Positions 18,065 to 26,633 are shown, numbered from the stretch's first letter. The stretch is 64,000 bases of DNA from Streptomyces sp. M41(2017) (GCF_002078175.1 NZ_MWFK01000001.1:4278001-4342000), one strand, 5' to 3'. Program-made: numbers and translations. The notes: generated from the sequence alone by a model not told the origin.

Positions 18065-19381
18065 ATGCGCGTCAACAGAAACAGCCGTGTCCGCAGCCGG
18101 GCGGCGGCGGGCCTCTCGGTGCTCGCCCTGGCCGCCGGCGCCACGACGGCGGCGGGACCGGCCGTCGCCCAGCCCAAGGCCGCACCCGCTCCGGCCCCCG
18201 ACTGCAGCGCCGCCTACCGCATCGAGCAGAAGCTCGCCACCGGCACCACCTGGCGGATGTGCTGGCACTACGAGAGCGAGGCCGGACTGGTCCTGGAGGA
18301 CATCTCCTACCAGCCCCCCGGCGAGGCAGCCCCGATCAAGGTCCTCAGCACCGCGAAGCTCGCCCAGATCGACGTCCCCTACGACGACGGCTCCGTCGAG
18401 TACAGCGACCTGACGGGCGCGGGGTTCGGACAGGGCCTGATGAACATGGCCCCCACCGAGTGCCCCGGCGGCACCATCAAGACGGTCAAGGTCCCCGAGG
18501 CCTGGGACCCGCAGCACGCGAACGTCAAGGGCCTGTGCACCACGACCCGTTCACGCGGGCACGCCTACCGGATGCAGGCCGACACCGGCAACAAGGTCTT
18601 CCAGAAGCAGGGCAAGGACCTGCTCGTCTACACCGTCAACAAGGTCGGCTGGTACGAGTACATCACCGAGTGGCGCTTCCAGGACGACGGCACCCTCAAC
18701 ATGAACGTCGGCGCCACCGGCAGTCTCTCGCCCGGTGACTACGACGCGGGCGACGGCCGCGGCTGGCCGCTCGGCAAGGGCGCCAAGGACTACGCCACCA
18801 GCCACAGCCACAACGTCTTCTGGCGGCTCAACTTCGGCCTCGACGGCTCCTCCAAGGCCAAGGTCGAGCAGTACGACTCGACGGTCAGTCCGCCCGCGCG
18901 CGGTGCCGAGGCGCCCAGCAAGAAGACCACGCTCACCAAGGTCACCAAGGAACTGGCGGGCGACGCCAAGAACTCACGCTGGTGGCGGGTCGTCAGCAAC
19001 TCCGGCAAGAACAAGGACAACCACGCCCGCTCCTACGAGCTGATCCCGGGCGCGACCACCAAGTACCTCGGCCGCACCTTCACCCAGCACGACGTCTACT
19101 TCACCGAGTACAACAAGTGCGAGCAGTTCGCCAGCGACAACCTGCGCAACTGCGGTGCCGGACACGGCAAGTCCGTCGACAAGTGGGTCGGCGGACAGAC
19201 CCTCACGCACCCCGTGGTCTGGGTCAACGTGGGCTTCCACCACATCGCCCGTGACGAGGACCAGCAGCCCATGCCGGTCCACTGGCAGGGCTTCTCCATC
19301 GCCCCGCGCGACGTCACCGCTATGAATCCGCTCACTCCGCCGGAGCTGGCGGACCAGAACGGGCAAGCGCAACCGCGGTAG
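18065..19381 (+). CDS. Secreted copper amine oxidase-like catalytic domain
   Basis: A 438-residue protein with a classical signal peptide (ending near PAVAQ) and then only the catalytic beta-sandwich of copper amine oxidases; full-length bacterial enzymes are about 640 residues. The presumed TPQ-forming tyrosine is in KVGWYEYITEW, where the family has NY(D/E). Copper ligands fit: HxH in SHSHNVFW and the third His in VGFHHIARDEDQQPMPVHW. The catalytic-base Asp may be in EYSDLTGAGFGQG. AAGGAG lies before the ATG at 18065. The preceding gene seems to supply the missing N-terminal domains, so the two proteins may assemble outside the cell. The Asn-to-Trp change leaves activity open. Confidence 0.8.
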   Translation: MRVNRNSRVRSRAAAGLSVLALAAGATTAAGPAVAQPKAAPAPAPDCSAAYRIEQKLATGTTWRMCWHYESEAGLVLEDISYQPPGEAAPIKVLSTAKLAQIDVPYDDGSVEYSDLTGAGFGQGLMNMAPTECPGGTIKTVKVPEAWDPQHANVKGLCTTTRSRGHAYRMQADTGNKVFQKQGKDLLVYTVNKVGWYEYITEWRFQDDGTLNMNVGATGSLSPGDYDAGDGRGWPLGKGAKDYATSHSHNVFWRLNFGLDGSSKAKVEQYDSTVSPPARGAEAPSKKTTLTKVTKELAGDAKNSRWWRVVSNSGKNKDNHARSYELIPGATTKYLGRTFTQHDVYFTEYNKCEQFASDNLRNCGAGHGKSVDKWVGGQTLTHPVVWVNVGFHHIARDEDQQPMPVHWQGFSIAPRDVTAMNPLTPPELADQNGQAQPR

Positions 19382-19500
19382 TTGGGAAACAGCCTGTCCA
19401 TCGGGCTGCACCGCCGACCGCTCCCGGAGTACCCTTCCTTGATCGTTGATTGGGGCCTGGCCCCTGGGGATTGCTCGGGGGAGCGGAAGGCGGTGCGTGG

Positions 19501-20739
19501 GTGGGCTCGGGAGGGCTGGAGCTGCCTCCTGGTGACGAGGGTCACGAGGGGAACTCCACAGATGTCCCACCCGGCGCGGTGTCCCTGGCACGGCCGATGG
19601 AGATGGGATCCATTGGACCGGAACTGGACTGGGGCGCCGACGCCTGGCGCGAGGTGCGCACCCGCGCGCAGCGGGCCGGCCGCGCCTACATCTGGCTGAA
19701 CCTGGTCGAACAGCGGCTGCGCGCGGTCGTGGCCGCCGTCCTGCGCCCCATCTACGAACCCGTCCACGGCGACGACTGGGTGGTCGCCGCCGCGGGACCG
19801 GCCGGACAGGAATGGGTGCAGCGCGCGGTCGCCGTACGCGAAGTCAGCCGCCGCAAGGGGTACTTGCTCGATCCGGCCGACGACAACGTGCTGAGCTTCC
19901 TCACCCTGCCGCAGCTGCGCGAGCTGATGGTGCAGCACTGGCCCTGCTTCGAGCCGTACTTCGACGAGCGCCGTGACGTCGAACTCGCCCTGGACGAACT
20001 GGAAGTGACCCGGAACGTCGTCTCGCGCAACCGCGCCCTGTCCGAGGCGGTCCTCGGTCAGGCGGAGCGGGCCGCGGGGAAGCTCCTGGAGATCCTCGGC
20101 GCCGGGAGCGACGTGCCCTCCGCGCGCCGGCTGCCCGTCGACGCCGTCGAGGAGCTCGTCGGCGACCGGTACGCGGACGTCGTCGGGGTGCACTCCGACC
20201 GCGTGCGGCTGCTGCGCCAGTTCCCCGCCGAGGACCTCTTCGGGGACGCCCGCCGGCTCGACGCGATCGGCATCGGCCTCAACCTGCTGGTGCAGAACTT
20301 CTCCGGACGCCGGCTCGTCCGCCTCGCCGAGTCCGGCTGCCGGGTCCGGCTGCTGTTCCTGAACCCCGCCTCCAGCGCCGTCAAGCGGCGGGAGCGTGAA
20401 CTGGGCATCAAGCGGGGCGAGTTGAGCCGCGCCGTCGAGATGAACATCCTGCACATGCGGCGGGTGCGGTCCAAGCTGCGGGACCCGGACGCCTTCGAGA
20501 TCCAGGTCTTCGACGAGACCCCCCGCTTCACCGCCTACCTGGTGGACGGGGACGGCTCGGACGGCATCGCGGTCGTGCAGTCGTACCTGCGCCGCACGCG
20601 CGGCATGGAGGCGCCGGTGCTCGTGCTGAGAGGCGGCAGCCGGACGGTCAAACCGGACGACAAGGGTGAAGAGGGCCTTTTCCCGACCTACCGCGAGGAG
20701 TTCGAGGTGGCTTGGGCGGATTCACGGCCCGTGTCCTGA
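19501..20739 (+). CDS. SAV2148-family HEPN domain protein
   Basis: A cytosolic protein of 412 residues. I recognise the sequence as the conserved Streptomyces family annotated as SAV2148 family HEPN domain-containing protein, by stretches such as GRAYIWLNLVEQRLRAVV and VHSDRVRLLRQFPAEDLF. The N-terminal third is helical; the C-terminal half (about 210-400) holds an alpha/beta domain with RLAESGCRVRLLFLNP that resembles a phospholipase D-like or DUF5919 fold without the HKD motif. The GTG at 19501 is preceded by GGAAGG and gives the N-terminus I recall for the family (GSGGLELPPGDEG); an in-frame ATG occurs about 32 codons later. No enzymatic role is known to me. Confidence 0.8.
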   Translation: MGSGGLELPPGDEGHEGNSTDVPPGAVSLARPMEMGSIGPELDWGADAWREVRTRAQRAGRAYIWLNLVEQRLRAVVAAVLRPIYEPVHGDDWVVAAAGPAGQEWVQRAVAVREVSRRKGYLLDPADDNVLSFLTLPQLRELMVQHWPCFEPYFDERRDVELALDELEVTRNVVSRNRALSEAVLGQAERAAGKLLEILGAGSDVPSARRLPVDAVEELVGDRYADVVGVHSDRVRLLRQFPAEDLFGDARRLDAIGIGLNLLVQNFSGRRLVRLAESGCRVRLLFLNPASSAVKRRERELGIKRGELSRAVEMNILHMRRVRSKLRDPDAFEIQVFDETPRFTAYLVDGDGSDGIAVVQSYLRRTRGMEAPVLVLRGGSRTVKPDDKGEEGLFPTYREEFEVAWADSRPVS

Positions 20740-20872
20740 AACGGCACACCCGGCGCACCCGTCCCGCGCGCACCCCTCCGTCGGCGAGCGGAACGCGGTC
20801 CACGGATTGTCAGTGGCCCGTGCGATCGTGGAGACCACTGGGGGAAAGCACCACGAAGAAGGGGGGCCATCC

Positions 20873-21595
20873 ATGGGCTGGCACCGGGAGCTGCTGATCG
20901 GCTTCGACCTGGAGACGACCGGGACCGATCCGCAGGAGGCGCGCATCGTCACGGGTGCCGTGATCGAGGTCAGGGACGGCGAGCCGAGAGGGCGCCGCGA
21001 GTGGCTGGCCGATCCGGGCGTGGAGATCCCGGCCGACGCGGTGGCCGTGCACGGGATCACGAACGAGCGGGCGGCCGCGGAGGGCCGCCCCGCCGACGAG
21101 GTCGCCGAAGCGCTCGCCGACGTCCTCACCGGCTACTGGAAGACGGGCGTCCCCGTCGTCGCGTACAACGCCGCCTTCGACCTCACGCTGCTCTCCGCCG
21201 AACTGCGGCGCCACGGGCTGCCGTCGCTGCGCGACCGGCTCGGTGGCAGCGACCCGGCGCCGGTCATCGACCCGTACACGATCGACCGCTCCATCGACCG
21301 ATACCGCCGGGGCAAGCGCAACCTGGAAGCCGTCTGCACCGAGTACGGCGTGGCCCTGGACACCGCGCACGACGCCTCGGCCGACGCCCTCGCCGCCGCC
21401 CGCCTCGCCTGCGCGATAGCCGACCGCCACCCCAAGGTGGCGAGCCTCGGCCCCGCCGAACTGCACCGCAGCCAGATCGACTGGTATGCGGCGTGGGCGG
21501 CCGACTTCCAGAGCTTCCTGCGTCGCAAGGGCGAGGCCGACGCCGTGGTGGACGGCACCTGGCCCCTGCGCGACCTGGCCGGCGAACGCGTCTGA
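20873..21595 (+). CDS. DEDDh 3'-5' exonuclease (DNA polymerase III epsilon-like)
   Basis: A cytosolic RNase T/DnaQ-fold exonuclease of 240 residues. All catalytic positions are present: Asp12 and Glu14 in FDLETTG, Asp103 in AYNAAFDLTLL, and His166 with Asp171 in AHDASADALAA. These use two metal ions to trim 3' ends in DNA or RNA. It lacks a polymerase-binding C-terminal tail I could recognise, so it may be a stand-alone repair or editing nuclease rather than the replicative proofreader. The ATG at 20873 follows GAAGAAGGGGGG; a GTG at about 20813 is in frame but less likely. The preceding gene ends 133 bases upstream. Confidence 0.92.
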   Translation: MGWHRELLIGFDLETTGTDPQEARIVTGAVIEVRDGEPRGRREWLADPGVEIPADAVAVHGITNERAAAEGRPADEVAEALADVLTGYWKTGVPVVAYNAAFDLTLLSAELRRHGLPSLRDRLGGSDPAPVIDPYTIDRSIDRYRRGKRNLEAVCTEYGVALDTAHDASADALAAARLACAIADRHPKVASLGPAELHRSQIDWYAAWAADFQSFLRRKGEADAVVDGTWPLRDLAGERV

Positions 21596-21658
21596 GGCGG
21601 CCCGCCCCGCCGTCCTGCGCCCTGCCCCGCTCCGCCCCTCAAGGGCTCGGCCCGTGGG

Positions 21659-22522
21659 TCAGAAGGGATACCAGCGCACGGTCTCGTCCCCGTCCCGCAG
21701 GGAAGCCACCCGGCGTGCGAACTCGGCCCGCGCCTTGGGATTGGCCGGCGCGTGCTGGGCGACCCAGGCGCAACTGGCGGTCTCCCGGGCGCCCCGCAGC
21801 ACCGAGCAGCCCTCCCACGCCCGGACGTCCCAGCCGTAGGTCCCGGTGAACGCGTCGTACGCCTCGGCCGGAAGTCCGTAGCGGTCGCGGGAGAGCGCCA
21901 TGACCACGAGGTCGTGCTCGCGCAGATCCGCCGAGAAGGTCTCCAGGTCGACCAGCACCGGTCCGTCCGGGCCGACATGGACGTTGCGGGGCAGCGCGTC
22001 GCCGTGGATCGGCCCCGGCGGCAGATGCGGGGTGAGCGCGGCGGCGGCCGAGGCGAATCCGTCGCGTCGCTCCCGCAGGTACGCGGCGTCGGCGGGATCG
22101 ATCGCGTCGCCCGCCAGGCGCAGCCAGCGCTCCACCCCGCCGAGGAGCTCCCGGGGCGGCAGGGCGAAGCCGGGAGAGGGCAGCGCGTGCACGATCAGCA
22201 GCAGCTCGGCCAGATCGCGGGGCTCGGCGGGGCGTACGGCATCGGGCAGCCGGTGCCACACCGTCACCGGATGTCCGTCGACCAGCAGCGGCGCCGGCTC
22301 GGCGGCCCGCACGGCGGGAACCTCCGACGCGGCGAGCCAGCCGGCGATGTCCAGTTCCCGCCGTGCGCGGTCGAGGAGTTCGGCGTCCCGGCCGACCTTC
22401 ACGACCAGGTCGCCCGCGGCGAACACCGCGTTCTCGCCGAGTGCGAGGAGCGTCGCGTCCCGCGCCGGACCCGGCAGTACGTCCGCCGCGGCCAGTACGT
22501 CCCGCGCCCGTGCCTCGTCCAT
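21659..22522 (-). CDS. APH-family phosphotransferase
   Basis: A cytosolic kinase-fold protein of 287 residues. Unlike the degenerate relative at 4290, this copy keeps the catalytic loop (GPIHGDALPRNVHV, HGD with the Asn four residues on) and the metal-binding Asp in VLVDLETFSADLREHD. The N-lobe has VFAAGDLVVKVGRDA with the ATP-contacting Lys. Members phosphorylate aminoglycosides, choline, homoserine or other small hydroxyl compounds, and the substrate cannot be read from the sequence. The ATG at 22522 has GGAGG about 8 bases upstream. It is divergent from the sugar ABC operon and convergent with the exonuclease, 63 bases apart. Confidence 0.85.
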   Translation of the reverse strand: MDEARARDVLAAADVLPGPARDATLLALGENAVFAAGDLVVKVGRDAELLDRARRELDIAGWLAASEVPAVRAAEPAPLLVDGHPVTVWHRLPDAVRPAEPRDLAELLLIVHALPSPGFALPPRELLGGVERWLRLAGDAIDPADAAYLRERRDGFASAAAALTPHLPPGPIHGDALPRNVHVGPDGPVLVDLETFSADLREHDLVVMALSRDRYGLPAEAYDAFTGTYGWDVRAWEGCSVLRGARETASCAWVAQHAPANPKARAEFARRVASLRDGDETVRWYPF

Positions 22523-22724
22523 CGCTCGCCTCCGTGTCCTCGCGCGCGGCCCGCGCGCTGTCGCTCGTCACGGCGTCGGGTTCACGCCATCCGTCCGCCA
22601 GTGTCGCATTGCCACAGGTCGGACCAGGTGCACGGTGTCTTGACGACCTCCACCGCCTTCACGACCATGACGGGGGCCGCCTGGACGGCCGGTCCCCGCG
22701 AGCCGCCCGAAGGAGCTGAGTCAC

Positions 22725-23727
22725 GTGACCTTGACGGCCGGGGCGGAGCGGTCCGCGCGGGGAACGCCCCGCGCCACGGGCCGGGAGGGCGGGCCCGGCG
22801 ATCACGGCGCCTGGTTCCTGGTGCTGCCCGCGCTCATCCCCATCCTGGTGCTCAGCGTCGGACCGCTGCTGTACGGGATCGGGCTGGCGTTCACCGACTC
22901 CCAGTCCGGGCGGACGGCGCCCACGCGGTGGGTCGGCACGCTGAACTTCCAGGACCTGCTCCACGACACCCTGTTCTGGGAGTCGTTCCGCATCGGCCTG
23001 GTGTGGGCGGTCGGGGTGACCGTCCCGCAGTTCCTCCTCGCGCTCGGGCTCGCGCTGCTGCTCAGCCAGGACCTCAGGCTGCGCTGGCTGGCCCGGGCCC
23101 TCGCGATCGTCCCCTGGGCCATGCCCGAGGTCGTCGTCGGCATCATGTGGCGGCTCGTCTACAACCCGGACGCGGGCATCCTCAACGAGACCCTGCGCGA
23201 CCTCGGTCTCGGTGACGGCCGCGACTGGCTGAGCGGACTCGCCACCCGTCCTGGTGATCATCCCGCTGTTCCTCGTGCTGAAGAACCTGCGGCTCATCGA
23301 CTCGATGACGGGGCTGATCATGGTGTACGTGGTGTGGGCGCTGCCGTTCGCGCTGTGGATGCTCGTCGGGTACGTACGGGCGGTGCCCACCGAGCTGGAG
23401 GAGGCCGCCGCGGTCGACGGCGCCGGCCGCGTGCGCACGCTGGTGTCCGTGACCGCGCCGCTGCTGGCGCCGGGCATCGTGGCGACGGCGCTGTTCGCGT
23501 TCATCAGTGCCTGGAACGAGTTCTTCTTCGCGCTGGTCCTGCTCAAGACCCCGGAGAAACAGACCCTTCCGGTCGTCCTGACGCACTTCATCGGCGCGGA
23601 GGGCGTCGCGGACCTCGGACCGTTGGCCGCGGCGGCATTCCTCGCGACCTTGCCGTCGCTGGTGGTGTTCGCGCTCATCCAGAAGCGGATCACGGGCGGC
23701 ATGCTCGCCGGGGCGGTGAAGAGCTGA
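22725..23727 (+). pseudogene. Sugar ABC permease pair fused by an internal deletion (out of frame)
   Basis: Bases 22725 to about 23246 encode the first 174 residues of a UgpA/MalF-type permease (VLPALIPILVLSVGPLLYGI, then MPEVVVGIMWRLVYNPDAGI). At 23247 the sequence jumps, in another frame, into the second half of a UgpE/MalG-type permease: LVIIPLFLVLKNLRLIDS, the EAA-loop ELEEAAAVDGAGR, and an end at 23727. The first frame reads through as nonsense (ATRPGDHPAVPRAEE). About 130 C-terminal residues of permease 1 and 120 N-terminal residues of permease 2 are missing, roughly 0.75 kb. The start is GTG 22725 with GAAGGAG. The stop overlaps the lipoprotein start (TGATG). No ATPase gene is present; Streptomyces sugar importers commonly share one encoded elsewhere. 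This importer should be dead unless the assembly is wrong here. Confidence 0.8.
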
Positions 23728-25010
23728 TGCGCACCCGCCTCCTGACGGTCCTCGCCGTCCTCGGTCTGCTCCTCACCGCCTGCACGGACGGCGACGGCGG
23801 CCGTTCGCACGGCGTGATCACCCTGCGCTTCCAGTCGCTGGCCTGGCAGCAGGACTCCGTCACCGCCAACAAGGAGCTGGTGAAGGAGTGGAACGCGACC
23901 CATCCCGGCGTCAAGGTGGAATACGTGCAGGGCAGTTGGGACAGCGTCCACGACCAGCTGCTCACCTCCTTCGAGGGCGGCGAGGCCCCCGACATCATCC
24001 ACGACGCCTCGGACGACCTCGCCGACTTCGCGTACGGCGGCTATCTCGCCGACCTGCGCGGGCTGTTGCCCACCCGACTGAAGTCGGAGATCCCGCAGCG
24101 GAGTTGGGAGGCCGCCACCTTCGGCGACGGGGTCTACGGCGTGCCCTTCCTCCAGGAGCCGCGCGTCCTCGTCGCCAACTCCCGTCTGCTGAAGGCGTCC
24201 GGCGTGCGCGTGCCCACCCCGGACAGGCCCTGGAGCTGGGACGAGTTCCGCTCGGTGGCGAGGAAGCTCACCGGGAAGGGCACGTACGGCGTCGCGTGGC
24301 CGCTGAAGGAACCGGTCTCGGCGACACTCAACCTCTCCCTTTCGACGGGCGGGCGGCTCTTCCACCGGGGCGCGGACGGCAAGGTGACCGTACGGTTCGG
24401 GGACGCCGACGCCGTGGTGCCGCAGACCGTGCGCGACCAGGTGGCCACCGACCACAGCGCGTCGGGCGCCACGCTCGGCATGGGCGGATCCGACACGCTG
24501 CCCGGCTTCTTCGGCGGCAAGTACGCGCTGGTCCCCCTCGGCCTCTCCTACCGCCAGCAGATCGCGCAGCAGGCACCGAAGGGCTTCGACTGGCAGGTGC
24601 TGCCCGCACCCGCAGGAGCGGACGGGCTCACCCAGGGCGTCAGCCCGCAGACGCTCTCCATCGCCGAGGACAGCCCGCACAAGAAGGAGGCCGCCGCGTT
24701 CCTCGACTTCCTGCTGCGGCCGAAGAACATGGTGCGGCTCGCCCTCGGCGACTGGATGCTGCCCACCGGTACACAGGCGCTGCGCGATCCGGCCCTGCAC
24801 ACCGCCAAGGACGACTGGGCCACCGGCACCGCGCTCGCGGACCGGCTGCGCCCGGCGCCCGCCCAGTCCGTGCGCGGCTATCCGGAGTGGAAGGACAAGG
24901 TGGCGACCCCCGCGTTCCAGGAGTACTACAGCGGCGCGATCGGACTCCGCGAGCTGCGCGAGCGGCTGGAGAGGGACGGGAATCTGGTGCTGGCCCGCTA
25001 CCAGCGCTGA
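23727..25010 (+). CDS. Extracellular sugar-binding lipoprotein of ABC importer
   Basis: A family 1 solute-binding lipoprotein of 427 residues. The signal peptide ends in the lipobox LLTAC with Cys19 as the lipidation site. The mature part has the usual two-lobed pattern (VKEWNATHPGVKVEYVQGSW, then GEAPDIIHDASDD, and GKYALVPLGLSYRQQ late). It delivers a sugar, identity unknown, to the permeases encoded just upstream. Its ATG overlaps the permease stop (TGATG), so it was translationally coupled to them. The reading frame is intact even though the permease genes are fused and broken, so either the loss is recent or the protein keeps another role. Confidence 0.92.
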   Translation: MRTRLLTVLAVLGLLLTACTDGDGGRSHGVITLRFQSLAWQQDSVTANKELVKEWNATHPGVKVEYVQGSWDSVHDQLLTSFEGGEAPDIIHDASDDLADFAYGGYLADLRGLLPTRLKSEIPQRSWEAATFGDGVYGVPFLQEPRVLVANSRLLKASGVRVPTPDRPWSWDEFRSVARKLTGKGTYGVAWPLKEPVSATLNLSLSTGGRLFHRGADGKVTVRFGDADAVVPQTVRDQVATDHSASGATLGMGGSDTLPGFFGGKYALVPLGLSYRQQIAQQAPKGFDWQVLPAPAGADGLTQGVSPQTLSIAEDSPHKKEAAAFLDFLLRPKNMVRLALGDWMLPTGTQALRDPALHTAKDDWATGTALADRLRPAPAQSVRGYPEWKDKVATPAFQEYYSGAIGLRELRERLERDGNLVLARYQR

Positions 25011-25031
25011 GGTCGCGGACCTCGTTAATGG

Positions 25032-25061
25032 TTGGACGAGACGTCTCGTCTCGCTTATGGT
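25032..25061 (+). promoter_or_regulatory. Promoter with a 16-bp palindromic operator for the glycosyltransferase gene
   Basis: The -35 box TTGGAC is at 25032-25037 and the -10 box TATGGT at 25056-25061, with an 18-base spacer. Six bases after the -10 box is the ATG, so the transcript should be leaderless. The spacer begins with the perfect 16-bp palindrome GACGAGACGTCTCGTC at 25035-25050, placed to block RNA polymerase, as in TetR-type repression. Confidence 0.65.
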
Positions 25062-25067
25062 CGACGC

Positions 25068-26261
25068 ATGACCAGTCGACCTGCCCATATCGCCATGTTC
25101 TCCATCGCCGCGCACGGCCATGTGAACCCGAGCATCGAGGTGATCAGGGAACTCGTCGCCCGTGGCCACCGGGTCACGTACGCGATCCCGCCCGCGTTCG
25201 CCGACAAGGTCGCGGAGACGGGCGCCGAACCGAAGCTGTGGAACTCGACCCTGCCCACCGACGACGACCCGGACGCGTGGGGGACCGAGCTGATCGACCA
25301 CATCGAGCCGTTCCTCGCCGACGCCCTGCAGGCCGAACCGCAGCTCGCGGCGGCGTACGCGGGGGACGAGCCGGACCTCGTGCTGTACGACATCACCGCC
25401 TATCCGGCCCGGGTCCTCGCCCACCGCTGGGGCGTCCCCCTCGTGCAGCTCTCGACGAGCATGGTGGCCTGGGAGGGGTACGACGAGGAGGTCGGCAAGC
25501 CCCTGTTCGAGCCGCTCAAGCAGACCCCGCGCGGCAAGGCCTTCTACGAGACCTTCGGCGGCTGGATCGCCGGGAACGGCATGGACCTGAGCGTCGAGGA
25601 CTTCATGGGCCGCCCCGACCGCTGCCTGGTGCTGATGCCGCGGGCCCTGCAGCCCAACGCCGACCGGGTCGACGAGGAGCGCTACACCTTCGTCGGCGCC
25701 TGCCAGGGCGACCGTTCCGCACAGGGGGAGTGGCGGCGTCCCGCCGGTGCCGGACGGGTGCTGCTCGTCTCGCTGGGCTCCAGCTTCACCAAGCAGCCCG
25801 CCTTCTACCGGGCGTGCGCGGAGGCGTTCGCGGACCTGCCGGACTGGCATGTCGTCCTGCAGATCGGCAAGTTCGTCGACCCCGCGGAGCTGGGCGAGCT
25901 GCCGGGCAACGTGGAGGTCCACTCCTGGGTGCCGCAGCTGTCCGTCCTGCGCCAGGCCGACGCGTTCGTCACCCACGCCGGCTCGGGCGGGAGTCAGGAG
26001 GGCCTCGCCACCGCCACGCCGATGGTCGCCGTACCGCAGGCGGCCGACCAGTTCGGCAACGCCGACATGCTCCAGGCGCTCGGGGTGGCCCGCCACCTCC
26101 CGGCGGCCGAGGCGTCGGCCGCGGCGCTGCGGGAGGCGGTCCTCGCGGTGGCCGACGATCCCGCGGTGGCGCGGCGCCTCAAGGAGATCCAGGAAGGGAT
26201 GGCGGGGGAGGGCGGCACCGGCAGGGCGGCGGATCTCATCGAGGCGCAGTTGCGCCGCTGA
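25068..26261 (+). CDS. Macrolide-type GT1 glycosyltransferase (OleD/Mgt-like)
   Basis: A cytosolic GT-B enzyme of 397 residues closely resembling the Streptomyces OleD/MgtA group, which transfers glucose from UDP-glucose to macrolides and many phenolics and so inactivates antibiotics. The catalytic base is His16 in FSIAAHGHVNPS. The C-terminal donor-binding signature is present: WVPQLSVLRQADAFVTHAG, GSQEGLATATPM and PQAADQFGNA. Length matches the family (about 400). The ATG at 25068 is six bases from a -10 box and has no ribosome site, so leaderless translation is likely. Expression is probably repressed through the palindrome in its promoter and induced by a ligand; no regulator gene is next to it. 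Confidence 0.92.
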   Translation: MTSRPAHIAMFSIAAHGHVNPSIEVIRELVARGHRVTYAIPPAFADKVAETGAEPKLWNSTLPTDDDPDAWGTELIDHIEPFLADALQAEPQLAAAYAGDEPDLVLYDITAYPARVLAHRWGVPLVQLSTSMVAWEGYDEEVGKPLFEPLKQTPRGKAFYETFGGWIAGNGMDLSVEDFMGRPDRCLVLMPRALQPNADRVDEERYTFVGACQGDRSAQGEWRRPAGAGRVLLVSLGSSFTKQPAFYRACAEAFADLPDWHVVLQIGKFVDPAELGELPGNVEVHSWVPQLSVLRQADAFVTHAGSGGSQEGLATATPMVAVPQAADQFGNADMLQALGVARHLPAAEASAAALREAVLAVADDPAVARRLKEIQEGMAGEGGTGRAADLIEAQLRR

Positions 26262-26264
26262 GCC

Positions 26265-26360
26265 GGCCCGACGGCCCGACGGCCCGACGGCCCGACGGCC
26301 CGACGGCCCGACGGAGCGGCGGCGCAACGGAGCAGCGGCGCGACGGAGTGGCGGCGGCAC
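26265..26360. repeat. Tandem repeats: six 8-bp units then three 16-bp units
   Basis: Six exact copies of GGCCCGAC run from 26265 to 26312. Three imperfect 16-bp copies follow at 26313-26328, 26329-26344 and 26345-26360 (each begins GGAG and ends AC, with a CGGCG core). The block starts 4 bases after the glycosyltransferase stop and is noncoding. A copy number of six 8-mers suggests slippage and a strain-variable length. Confidence 0.9.
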
Positions 26361-26398
26361 ACGAAAGACCCCCGGAATCTCACCGTCCAGGGGTCGTG
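26360..26398 (+). terminator. Terminator after glycosyltransferase
   Basis: GACCCC (26367-26372) pairs with GGGGTC (26390-26395), and the stem can extend as CAC with GTG past a small bulge. It follows the repeat block and precedes the next promoter. Confidence 0.55.
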
Positions 26399-26567
26399 CG
26401 GTGCCGCCGCGTCACGGTTGCGCGCGAACCGTGAAGTCCTGGCGCGCTTTGGATCACGGTCGGGTATTTATGTAACGCTCAGGTAACGCGGGGCTCGCCG
26501 GGCATATCCATCGACTCGGTATTCAGGAAGACCGTTACCCCTTCCAAAAGGTTGCACGGAGCGGATC

Positions 26568-26597
26568 TTGCGACTTTGGTGAGGGGATTCCTAGCGT
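26568..26597 (+). promoter_or_regulatory. Promoter of the CDP-alcohol phosphatidyltransferase gene
   Basis: TTGCGA at 26568-26573 and TAGCGT at 26592-26597 with an 18-base spacer. The leader to the ATG at 26634 is about 30 bases and holds the ribosome site AGGAAG. Further up in this 372-bp gap lie the repeats and terminator, an inverted pair ACCGTGA/TCACGGT around 26430-26461, and GGTAAC/GTTACC arms around 26483-26538. No gene is seen in the gap. Confidence 0.55.
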
Positions 26598-26633
26598 GAG
26601 GTTAATTCCAGTCGAACACCAGGAAGTTGACCC

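Noticed and set aside
22659..26360. A 1,233-codon minus-strand frame across the ABC and glycosyltransferase genes
   Set aside because: Antisense to genes with clear domains; the translation has no recognisable motif.
26265..26360. Tandem repeats considered as a CRISPR array
   Set aside because: Units are 8 and 16 bp with no spacers, and no cas genes are near.
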